A DNA stretch of 64,000 bases from Primulina eburnea. Its lineage: Eukaryota; Streptophyta; Magnoliopsida; Lamiales; Gesneriaceae. Numbering within the stretch: the stretch's first letter is position 1; every line of letters begins with the position of its first letter. The notes under the pieces are model-generated. The model was not told the origin of the DNA, did not search any database, and saw only the letters and a program-made list of their open reading frames with translations. The stretch spans positions 53,208,386 to 53,272,385 of the forward strand of contig NC_133103.1 of assembly GCF_022965805.1 (NCBI RefSeq), in the 5' to 3' direction. This document shows, piece by piece, positions 55,658 through 64,000 of this stretch. Made by a program: the position numbers and the translations under genes.

Positions 55658-56406
55658 ATGGCAAGCCAAGTTCCGGCCTACATGCTTAATGCTATGGCAA
55701 TTGATTTCGACTCCGTCCTCTTTGTTAAGTGCGAAGCCGTTCAAAGTATCTTTCTGAAGCTAGAAGTAGTTGGTTTGAGGAAATTTCTTGCGTCATCTAC
55801 TCAAGAAATTTATTCCAAAGAAATTCAGAATTTCTATAACAACGACTTCCTCTCAGCTGAAGGAAAGATTACAACCACTGTCAACAGCAAGTTGCTCACT
55901 ATTGATGAAGAAACGTTTAGCTCCATCTTCCAACTACCGTCTGATGGCCTTTTTCGCTATTCTGAAGTGAAAGCCGCCGATTTAGAGGAGATGCTCACAC
56001 TTTTATCTACTGATGGGAGGAAGATAAAAGTTTCTGATCCCAAGAAAGAGCTAAAATATGAATATCAATTGCTGGTAGATATAGTGGCAAAAGGTGTTCT
56101 AGCCAACAGGTTCTTTTGCTGCCCTCACCCTCGAGAAATTTCAGATAATGGCTGCTCTAGTGAATGGACGCAAGCTGAACTAGTCAACCTTATTGTTGAA
56201 CATTTTTAAGAACATGGTTCAATCGTCAAAACAGTTCAAAGGCTTTGCTGTGCCGATCAGCTTTATTCTGAAGAACAAAGACTTTATCAAACTTTGGATG
56301 TTCATGAGTTATCAAAGGCTTTGCTGTGCCAATCAGCTTTATCAAAGTCAAGAAGGAGATTGGGACGCAGACATCTCCCAAATCAGTCAAGAAGACCAAG
56401 GCATTG
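55658..56406 (+). pseudogene. Accessory ORF of C3, N-terminal part, interrupted by N2
   Basis: This is a homologue of the C2 third ORF. It begins at ATG 55658 (MASQVPAYMLNAMAIDFDSV; C2 has MAAAYTLNAYQLNFDSV). An intact frame of 183 codons runs to 56,209. It includes the KLEVVGLRKFLAS segment (C2: LENSGLRIFLES), EGKITTTVNS and YQLLVDIVAKGVLANR (C2: YQVLADIVKKALLVKA). A frameshift follows, and the GFAVPISFILKN segment (C2: GFAVQISTMLKD) is in another frame near 56,245. N2 begins at 56,407, so the remainder must lie beyond N2. The function is unknown. Two independent elements sharing it shows that it is a conserved accessory gene. Confidence 0.72.
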
Positions 56407-58064
56407 TGTAACGTACCGTACTTTTTACTACTTAAAATTTGTGGAAGAATTAAAAATTTTCTTAAATAACTCATGAACATCCAAAGTTTGATAAAGTAAA
56501 CCGTACGTCTTCAAATCTGTTGCAAAAAAAGATCTAAAAATTTAAGTTTGACAAAAATATTTCAACATTTCCATAAAACTAAAACTTGGGCGGTCCTCGG
56601 GCCTAGCCTCCTGCTCAGTCCAAGCCTGCCCCTTTGTCACCACCCTAGTCTCCTCATAATCATCCTCACCTGCATCGATCAAGTCTAGTGAGTCTAAAGA
56701 CTCTACATGTATAAACTAGAAGTAACGAATAATACGTAATAAAACCACATGCAACTTCAAAATAGACGTACATACTTAAACTTGAACTTGCAATAAACTT
56801 AAACGTACATACATATCATAGACGTGCCATAACGTGAAACTTTTTTGAAACATGCTTGCATACTTGTACTTACATAACCTCATCATTTTGCGTAGAGAAT
56901 GTTTCAAAGCAAGTGACCCATAACATATTTCGCCTGATCAGACTAAACCACAGTACTGAGCTGACAGGGAAGATCCACTTCCACATACATGAGATCTCCG
57001 TTCATAATTTAACGGGTGGATTGGTCCCCGTTAATAATTTAACGCTTTCCAATTATGATCTAAACCCATTCATAATTTAACGGGGTGGATAGGTCCTCGG
57101 CCACGTTCACCGACTTCCAACCCATTCATAATTTGGTCACAAGACATTTAGAATACCTCAAAAACTTAAAATATTTTCTTTTGCAAGTCAAAATACTTAC
57201 TTGGCGTTGAGGGATTCGTTGGATCTCGCTTGGGGGCCGCTGCTGCAACATACTAACATGAATTTAAACACTTATCTTGCATAACTTAGACGTAGGTAAT
57301 CGTGCTCACTACCAAAGTAAATAAATAGCTTATGACATTCTAAATAACTCGGGACTCGACCTCATTTAATCATCATACTAACCATTATCTTGCCCCCAAC
57401 ACAATCCTGAAATGAAGTCTACAATTTTTTCCCAAAAAATGAAGTACATGGACCCCGTGCCCGGGTCTGTGTAGGTACTGTAAAGACTCAACGAAATTAA
57501 GTGAGGACACTGACCCCGTGCTATGGTCCGTCTAAGGGTCCGTGTAGACTCTGTAAACAGGCACTGCGAAGAAAACAAAGGAACGGATCTCGTGTACGGG
57601 TCTGTGTGGGGGTCTGTGTAGTCGCGGTAGGAGAAAACCCACAAAATTTCTGTACACGTGTTGCTAACGCTCTAAAATCGATTGTACGGACTATGAAACG
57701 ACACCTCGAGACCCATCCTAAGTTGCTACTACATTGATACAACCCGTACAAACACCCCAAATCAACGACATCCAAACTATGACACGATACAACTAAAAAA
57801 CACGGGACTTGACACCAAATCGTTTCTTACGACTTCTAATGAATTCAAGTGCCTATCGACACTAACCGGCATATCAAATACCAACCCAACATCATGCTAA
57901 ACACACATAAATGCAGCAACGATCGCCCATCGATTCCCAACGAAACCTGCAACAATAAAACTTCAAGACGTATCCATATCATAATTTTTTGAAAAACGAA
58001 GTTTGAGCAGTCCCTCGAAAAAACTCCATAACTCACTTTATACCCCCATAAGGTTCTATGTTAT
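56407..58064 (-). repeat. Solo or partial LTR N2, inverted relative of N1
   Basis: Starts TGTAACGTACCGTAC and matches N1 in reverse (53964 down to about 52,670), including the TGCATCGATCAAGTC block near 56,675 and the ACACGGACCC modules near 57,440-57,625. It stops where the Tat element's LTR starts, so the rest of N2 probably lies on the far side, outside the window. Confidence 0.75.
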
Positions 58065-58686
58065 TGATGACCCGCGTACCACCAAGAACCCGAGTACCAC
58101 GTCTTTTCCCGAGTGATCACCAAGCAGCCCGGTCTCCCACTCAACCACCCAGGCACTTCTCTTCTTCTCGGGCAGTCATCATAGCCCGAGCTCTCATACA
58201 AGTACCTGGGTAACCGACTACCCGGGCCACCTCGAGAATTGAACTACACTCTAGTATGATTGATACAGGTCGTCTAATCTGTCAGAACAACTTGGGTTTG
58301 GAGTGTCCTAGAAGCCATCAGAAGCTAGAGTATGGGCAACCGACTTGCCATACTTAGTAGGTGGCACTGGAATCGAGGTACCTACCTAATTTTATACTAT
58401 AAATATCAGGTATGCATATCATTTAAATGATCCTGAAATCTTTGAACTCTAAGAATTACACATATTTTCTCTCAAATATGGCTTGTGTTCATCCTCAACC
58501 TGCTGACTTGAGCATCGGAGTGGCTACGCCGGACACCCCTTCGGCGCCCATTCACGAGTTACTTTCTTGTTTGCAGATGTTAATCCCAGCCATTATCTTC
58601 ACTCAAAATTCTCAAACACTATAAATTGTTGATTTGATTCGTTAGATCTCTTGACCCGGCTCTCCCATTTCAGCGGGATCTCATCA
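58065..58686 (+). repeat. 5' LTR of the Tat element
   Basis: TGATGACCCGCG...ATCTCATCA, about 622 bp. The left end is inferred from the TG start and the end of N2 similarity. Confidence 0.7.
58398..58405 (+). promoter_or_regulatory. TATA box of the Tat element
   Basis: TATAAATA in TACTATAAATATCAG, ~290 bp before the LTR end. Confidence 0.6.
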
Positions 58687-58687
58687 T

Positions 58688-58705
58688 TGGCGCCGTTTGT
58701 GGGAA
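58688..58705 (+). other. Tat primer binding site (tRNA-Asp type)
   Basis: TGGCGCCGTTTGTGGG. The first ten bases match the tRNA-Asp site used by Tat and Athila elements. It follows the LTR by 1 bp. Confidence 0.8.
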
Positions 58706-58726
58706 ACTTGAGTTCAAGACGTTGAT

Positions 58727-60297
58727 ATGGCTCGTACGAGAAGAACCAACCAAGATAATTCTTGGGCCCAGGAAGATGGAGGGCAAACTTCGAGACAAGG
58801 TGGTGTTAATAACACTGGGCCAAATCTCATCACCATGACTCCGGAAGAGTTGAAAAAGATTGTATCTGATGCTGTGAAGCAAGCTGTGACCAAGAAAGAA
58901 GTTTCTCAACATGTTACACCACCCGGAAATAGACAGGAAAGAGAGCAGGAGCAAGATCAGGAGTTGAGGGAGGAGGAGGAGGTGAGAGGAGAGGACGAGG
59001 AGTCCAGCGCCGGGTCCAAATCTCCTACTATGGCGGAGGAGTTGTTGGAGTTGAGACAGAAGATGAAGGTGCTGGAAGGGCAGATGGAGAGTTGGGGTCC
59101 TTCCCGGGCAGTCACTAGGGGATGCCCGTTTGCTGAGATAATTGTCTGGGAACCTCTTCCCGGAAATTTCAAATCGGCCAAAATAAAGGACTATGATGGC
59201 AACGCAGAACCTGAGGAACACTTGGCCAGATTTGAAAACATGGCCATGCTACACTGTTACACTGATAGAATAAAATGTAAAGTGTTCCTGACGACGCTGG
59301 TTGATTCAGCCCAGAGATGGTTTGAAGGATTGGCCCCTCAGAGCATACACTCATTCAAAGACTTTCAAAAGGTGTTCTCACACCATTTCAGCAGTAGCAA
59401 AATTACAAAAAGACTGCTTTTAGTCTTTTCGAGGTCAAGCAGAGCCCAGAGGAGAGTTTAAGGGCTTATATCAGAAGATTCAACAGAGTGGCTCTGGATG
59501 TCCCCACTTGTGCCATTGAAACAAAGACTACCGCGTTCACCCAGGGCTTGAGGGAGGGTGGGTTTTTTAAATTATTGACTAAGAAGGTGCCCGGGGATTT
59601 CGAAGACTTATTGTCCCGGGCAGATAAGTATATTAATATGGAAGAGGCTTAGAAGCAGAAGAGGGAGGCTGTCAAGAAGGAGAGAGGAGACCGGGTGTCT
59701 AAGCCCGAAGAGAGGGGACAGAAGAAGGGTAATCAAGGGCACTTTTCTCATCACGTGCCTCTGAAGATTGCCCGGGAAAGGGAAGTGCAAGAATGCAGCA
59801 GAGACTTGGCCCCAGACCATCAATTACCCCGGCCAGAGAGGAGAGGATTTTGCTCTCTCCACAAAGTGTGTTACCATAACACCGAGGACTACAAGACATT
59901 AAAAGGAAATTATGTCTTACCTTCCATCTCGGGACCCAATCACAACAACAAAGGACCGATATTGCCACCTTGGACATCTCGACAACCAGGGTCTAGCGCC
60001 TGTGGAGGAGGTATGAGGAATAGTCCGAGGAGGGAGCCCGAGAGAAGAAAAGAGCCCGAGCCTGAGAGAAAAAATAATTCACCCCCTGCTACTGGGTTGA
60101 TTACAATGATATCGGGAGGCTCCACTGATGGAGAATCCAATCGGGCTCGGAAATCAAGAAGTAGGAGGGAATGTATGGAGGTAGAAGGGACGAGGAGAAG
60201 CGAGGCAGTCATCAGTTTTGGCCCGGAGGATTTCAAGGGGGTGAATCTACCCCCACAACGATGCCCTGGTCATCCAAGCTCGGGTGATGAATTATGA
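58727..60297 (+). pseudogene. Tat gag, broken
   Basis: Starts at ATG 58727 (MARTRRTNQDNSWAQ). It has a charged Glu-rich N-terminal third, then the Tat-type capsid segment (KIKDYDGNAEPEEHLARFENM near 59,190; AQRWFEGLAPQSIHSF near 59,310). One A is missing from an A-run near 59,408, after which the reading continues in another frame (SPEESLRAYIRRFNRV near 59,450; DKYINMEE near 59,620). A TAG lies at 59,650. A zinc-finger-like CSLHKVCYHNTEDYKTLKGNY lies near 59,850. A further shift in a C-run near 60,252 precedes protease. Confidence 0.88.
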
Positions 60298-62231
60298 CAT
60301 TCTGAGAGTCTTTATTGACTCAGGCAGCTCTGTAAATGTAATTTTTAAAGATGCCTTTGTGCAGATGAATTTGCAGGGCTATCACTTGGAAGCTATGGAA
60401 ACTGTCCTCTTTGGCTTTGTTGGACACGTGGTTTACCCGGAAGGGGAGATTATCTTACTACTAACCCAGGGCTCCCAGGATCTCAAAAAGACGGTGATGA
60501 CTTCTTTCACGGTGGTAGACTCCCCATCATCATATAATATCATTCTGGGGAGACCGACTCTGAATGAGCTGAGGGCTGTGGCATCTACATACCACCAAAA
60601 GATAAAGTTTCCTGTGGGAGCCCGGGTAGGAGAGGTCCGGGAAGATCAACCTTCTTTCCGGAAATGCTATGTGGAGGAAGTCCGGGCTGATCAGAGCAAA
60701 ACCAAGAGGGAAGGGAAGAGAGCAAGGATGGATGAAGTAGGAGGAAGAATTGTGGAGAAAGGGGAAGTGCATTTTGTAGCAGAAGAGGAGATGGAGATGA
60801 TAGAAGTCGGACCAAGCCAGCAAATCCGGGTGGCTCGGGACCTCAGTACATCCACTCGAGTTAGTTTGATTAACTGTTTAAAAGCTAATATTCATGTGTT
60901 TGCCTGGTCCCAACAGGAGTTGACAGGGATTTCTCCCCTGATATCGGAGCACCAACTGAACATTCTCCCGAGATCTCACACGGTGAAACAAAAGAAGAGG
61001 TACTTTGGTCCTGAAAAGGACAAAGTTATTGATGAGCAAGTTAAAGAACTTCTGAAGACCGGCCACATTCGGGAAAATTCAATTCCCTACATGGCTCTCA
61101 AATGTGGTATTGTGCCCAAATCTACCGGGAAGTGGCGCATGTGTGTAGACTTCCGCGATCTTAATAAGGCTTGTCCCAAGGATCATTACCCTCTGCCCCG
61201 TATTGATCAGTTGGTGGATTCCACCTCGGTCTTCGAATTACTGAGTTTCATGGACGCATACCAGGGGTATCATCAAATCCCCCTGGCCAAGAGTGATCAA
61301 GATAAAGCCACCTTCATCACCCAGGGAGGTACATTTTAGTATATTGTAATGCCTTTCGGGTTGAAAAATGCAAGAGCTACTTACCAGCGTCTGATGAACA
61401 AAGTCTTTGAGAAGAAGCTGGGACGAAATGTGGAAGTATATGTGGATGATATTCTGGGCAAGTCCCGGGAGGTTGCGAGCTTTATTGTTGATCTAGAGGA
61501 AACCTTTGCCACTCTAATGCATTACGGGATCAAGCTTAACCCTGCTAAGTGTATTTTTGGCGTAAAGAGTGGCAGATTCTTGGGATTCATAGTGATAGAT
61601 CGGGGGATCGAGGTAAATCAGGAGAAAGTCAAATCTGTGTTGTGCATGCCATCTGCCCGATCTGTCAAAGAAGTACAGAAGCTGATCGATAGGATTGCTT
61701 CCCTTTCTCGATTTATTTCCTGGTCAACACACAGGAGTTATCCTTTCTTTCAAGTCTTGAGGAAGGCCCAGCAATTTGGATGGGATGAGAAATTTGAACA
61801 TGCCTTCCAGGACTTGAAGATTCATCTTGCCGAACTCCCGGTATTGGTGAAGCCGGAGCCCGGGGAGAAATTTTTTGTTTATCTATCTACTACAGAGTAT
61901 GCTGTCAGCTCAGTTCTAATAAAAGAAGAAGGCTCTGATCAAAAGCCTGTCTATTATGTCAGCAATGCTCTAAGAGGACCCGAGCTCCGGTATAGCGAAG
62001 TGGAGAAGATTGCTTTAGCCTTGATCATGACCGCCCGGAAGCTAAGACCATACTTCCTGTCACATCAAATAGTTGTTCTTACCAATAGTCCTCTCGCTAG
62101 GATTATGACCCAGTCTGAACAGTCCGGGCAGATGATCAAGTGGACAGTAGAGTTGGGGGAGTATGACATTGAATACAAACCCCGGGTTGCCATCATGTCA
62201 GATTTTTTATTCGAGATGGTCCAACCCAATG
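60284..62231 (+). pseudogene. Tat protease, reverse transcriptase and first RNase H, one stop
   Basis: The protease is FIDSGSSVNVIF near 60,312. A Lys/Glu-rich linker follows. The RT has KWRMCVDFRDLNKACPKDHYPLP near 61,132-61,200, a TAG at 61,337, MPFGLKNA at 61,349 and catalytic YVDD near 61,440. RNase H has FVYLSTTEYAVSS near 61,880 and LRYSEVEK near 61,990. The frame is otherwise open from 60,284 to 62,515. Confidence 0.92.
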
Positions 62232-62690
62232 AGGAAGTATGGAAAGTATTCGTTGATGGGGCATCTAGCCTTGTTGGGTGTGGAGTAGGAGTTGTGATAG
62301 TATCTCCCTTGGGAGAAAAGATTAAACTGGCACTAAGGATTGACTCTCGGGTAACCAACAATGAAGCCGAGTATGAGGCTGTTCTGGCAGGTATACAAGC
62401 TGCCCGGGAAGTCGGAGCTTCCCGGATTATTTTGTATTCCGATTCGCAACTCATCACTCAACAGATAAAAGGCGTGTATGAAGCCAAGGACGACAGGATG
62501 GTAAAATACTTGTAGCTCATCAAAGCCCGAGCGGAAGTCTTTGCGGATTGGGTTATTGAACAAATACCCCAAAAGGAGAATGGCGAAGCAGATACTCTGG
62601 CAAAAATGGCTGCCTCTTTGATAGAAGTTAGCACCCGGGAGGTTTTGCATGTTTCCCAGTTGATCTTTTCCACCGAGGAATAGATATTAC
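62232..62690 (+). pseudogene. Tat second (archaeal-type) RNase H
   Basis: A second RNase H fused behind the first: VFVDGASS near 62,250 (first Asp), NNEAEYEAVLAGI near 62,360 (Glu), YSDSQL near 62,440 (second Asp), and EADTLAKMA near 62,590 (final Asp). This arrangement is known from Tat elements. A stop at 62,513-62,515 splits it; the frame is open again to 62,681. Confidence 0.9.
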
Positions 62691-62841
62691 CCACACCCGA
62701 GGGCTCCTGGATGACACCAATCATCAAATTTTATAAAGAGATACCGGGAGACAAAGCTCAAGCTCGGAAATTAAGAGGCAAACTCCCAGGTTCGCTCTCT
62801 TAAATAATATCTTGTACAGGAGATCATTTTAGGGACCTCCT

Positions 62842-63840
62842 TTGAAATGCTTATCAAAGAAAGAGGTGGAGTATGTCCTCCGAGAGATTCATGAAGGATT
62901 TTGTGCCGAGCACCTCAGAGGAATGTCTTTGGCCCGGAAAACAATGCTTGCTAGTTTCTGGTGGCCGACTCTTAGTCAAGATTCTGCTCGGGTGGTCCAA
63001 GCTTGTGAAGGCTGTCAACATCATTCGAATTTTAAACACAGCATGGCCACGGATATTGTGGATCCTTTCCCAATTTCCCGGGCTCAGGTTAAATTCTTGT
63101 TAGTAGCTGTTGATTACTTTTCCAATTGGGTAGAAGCCGAGCTCTTGGCAAAAATCACTGAGCAGGAAGTATTGAAATTTATGTGGAATAACATTGTGTG
63201 TCGGTTTGGAGTGCCCAGAAGACTGATCTCGGACAATGGGAGACAGTTCAGGGCAAAGGAATTGCGTCATGGTGTCGGGAAATGAAGATCAATCAATATT
63301 TTACCTCTGTTGCATATACTCAAGCTAATAGTCAAACAGAAGTTTTCAATAGCATTATTGTACAAGCACTGAAGACAAGGCTACAAGGAAAAGGAAAGGA
63401 TTGGGTGGAAGAATTACCCAGTGTTCTTTGGGCTTACAAAACTACTCCCCGGACACCTACTCAAGAAACTCCTTTCAACTTGGTATATGGTTCTGAAGCA
63501 GTCCTCCCAGTTGAGATTAGACAAACTTCATCCCGGGTAGAATCTTACCCGGAAGACAATGACCAATGCCGGGCCATGGAATTGAAATTGGTAGAATAAA
63601 AGAGAGACCGGGCATTCATTCGCATGGAGACATACAAGAGCCGAGTTATGAAATCATATAACAAGAAAGTCCGGATCCGAGACTACCAAGTAGGGACCTA
63701 GTCATGAAAAAAGTCAACCCTGCTGGGGATGTTGGGAAGCTGGAAACTCGGTGGGAAGGACCTTACAAAATCACCTGAAAAATCAGCTCAGGATCCTTTT
63801 ATTTAGAAGATGCTTAAGAAAATTCTCTAAAAAGGCCTTG
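62842..63840 (+). pseudogene. Tat integrase, broken
   Basis: The zinc segment is HEGFCAEHLRG...CEGC (62,890-63,020). The core has LVAVDYFSNWVEAE near 63,105 (Asp), LISDNGRQF near 63,225 (Asp) and a frame change near 63,265. In the next frame it reads AYTQANSQTEVFNSII near 63,320 (Glu) and VLWAYKTTPRTPTQETPF near 63,425. A stop at 63,597-63,599 is followed by C-terminal sequence (63,600-63,840) with several stops. Confidence 0.88.
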
Positions 63841-64000
63841 GAATTTATTCAATTTAAAGAAGTATTATGCTTAATAGATGTAATTGTTTGGTTGGTGATA
63901 TAATGAAAGAAATATTTTTCTCAGAGAGAAGTGTTATATGTTGTTTCTTGTATCTTAAACTCGGGAGGTGCCAAGCCCCGGTTAGTTAAAGCCCAGGGCA
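63841..64000 (+). other. Tat element sequence after integrase
   Basis: Non-coding. It ends in CCCCGG/CCCAGGG words like the rest of the element. I see no LTR start before the window ends. Confidence 0.6.

Larger units (their letters stand above)
58065..64000 (+). mobile_element. Tat-lineage Ty3/gypsy element, 3' end outside window
   Basis: 5' LTR 58065-58686, primer site TGGCGCCGTT (tRNA-Asp type) at 58688, gag, PR-RT-RH, a second archaeal-type RNase H, integrase. The second RNase H and this primer site are marks of Tat elements. CCCGG words are very frequent in both LTR and coding parts. Many single-base breaks make it defective. The window ends in the untranslated region after integrase. 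Confidence 0.9.

Noticed and set aside
58670..59221. 183-codon minus-strand ORF opposite Tat gag
   Set aside because: It is a shadow of the gag frame on the other strand; the plus strand has clear gag motifs.

Overview
This window is plant nuclear DNA made almost entirely of nested LTR retroelements. I see no host gene, rRNA, tRNA gene or CRISPR array. Plant origin follows from plant-type Ty3/gypsy chromoviruses with a C-terminal chromodomain-like segment, SIRE-like Ty1/copia elements, a Tat-lineage gypsy element with two RNase H domains, primer sites matching plant initiator-Met tRNA, and a 30K-type plant viral movement-protein ORF. The GCGCATATGCGC-rich LTRs and the type of accessory ORF in the copia elements remind me of predicted proteins from Lamiales, perhaps Gesneriaceae. 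That is memory, not a search.

Layout. (1) 12-24,000: a movement-protein-bearing element with two directly abutting ~471 bp LTR-like units. The first unit is interrupted by gypsy G1 (280-8626, minus, TSD TAAAT). The second is interrupted by copia C2 (8937-21288, minus, TSD ACAAG). A tRNA-Met primer site follows at 21664, then the movement-protein ORF and a decayed continuation. (2) 23,430-29,300: a decayed gypsy element G3 (LTR end, primer-site remnant, leader, remnant of a coiled-coil ORF), interrupted by a solo copia-type LTR (24,519-25,871) and a solo gypsy LTR (26,529-29,264). (3) 29,301-30,900: a truncated minus-strand copia fragment C4, joined head to head with the truncated 5' LTR of plus-strand copia C3. 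(4) 30,950-40,835: C3, its gag split by a solo gypsy LTR (32,024-33,351) and by a non-autonomous LTR element (33,905-37,786, TSD GAGTA). (5) 40,836-50,359: gypsy G2, a young chromovirus with near-identical LTRs and two extra coiled-coil ORFs before gag-pol. (6) 50,360-56,406: C3-like remnants around a solo LTR (50,440-55,201) that itself contains solo LTR N1 (51,714-53,964). The C3 accessory ORF begins at 55,658. (7) 56,407-58,064: N2, an inverted relative of N1. (8) 58,065-64,000: a Tat-lineage gypsy element that runs off the window.

The strongest candidates for something undescribed are these: G2, with three ORFs that each sit just behind a splice-acceptor-like TAG/GAA...ATGG junction, a candidate donor in the LTR, and the same junction in G3; C2, with a ~900-codon accessory ORF after pol and two opposite-strand ORFs each 40-50 bp behind a TATAAATA box; and the movement-protein element with its LTR-LTR junction. 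A cross-cutting observation is that each family seems to have its own short word spread through both LTRs and coding sequence. Most coding regions are broken, so most are listed as pseudogenes. Boundaries given as approximate were judged by eye.
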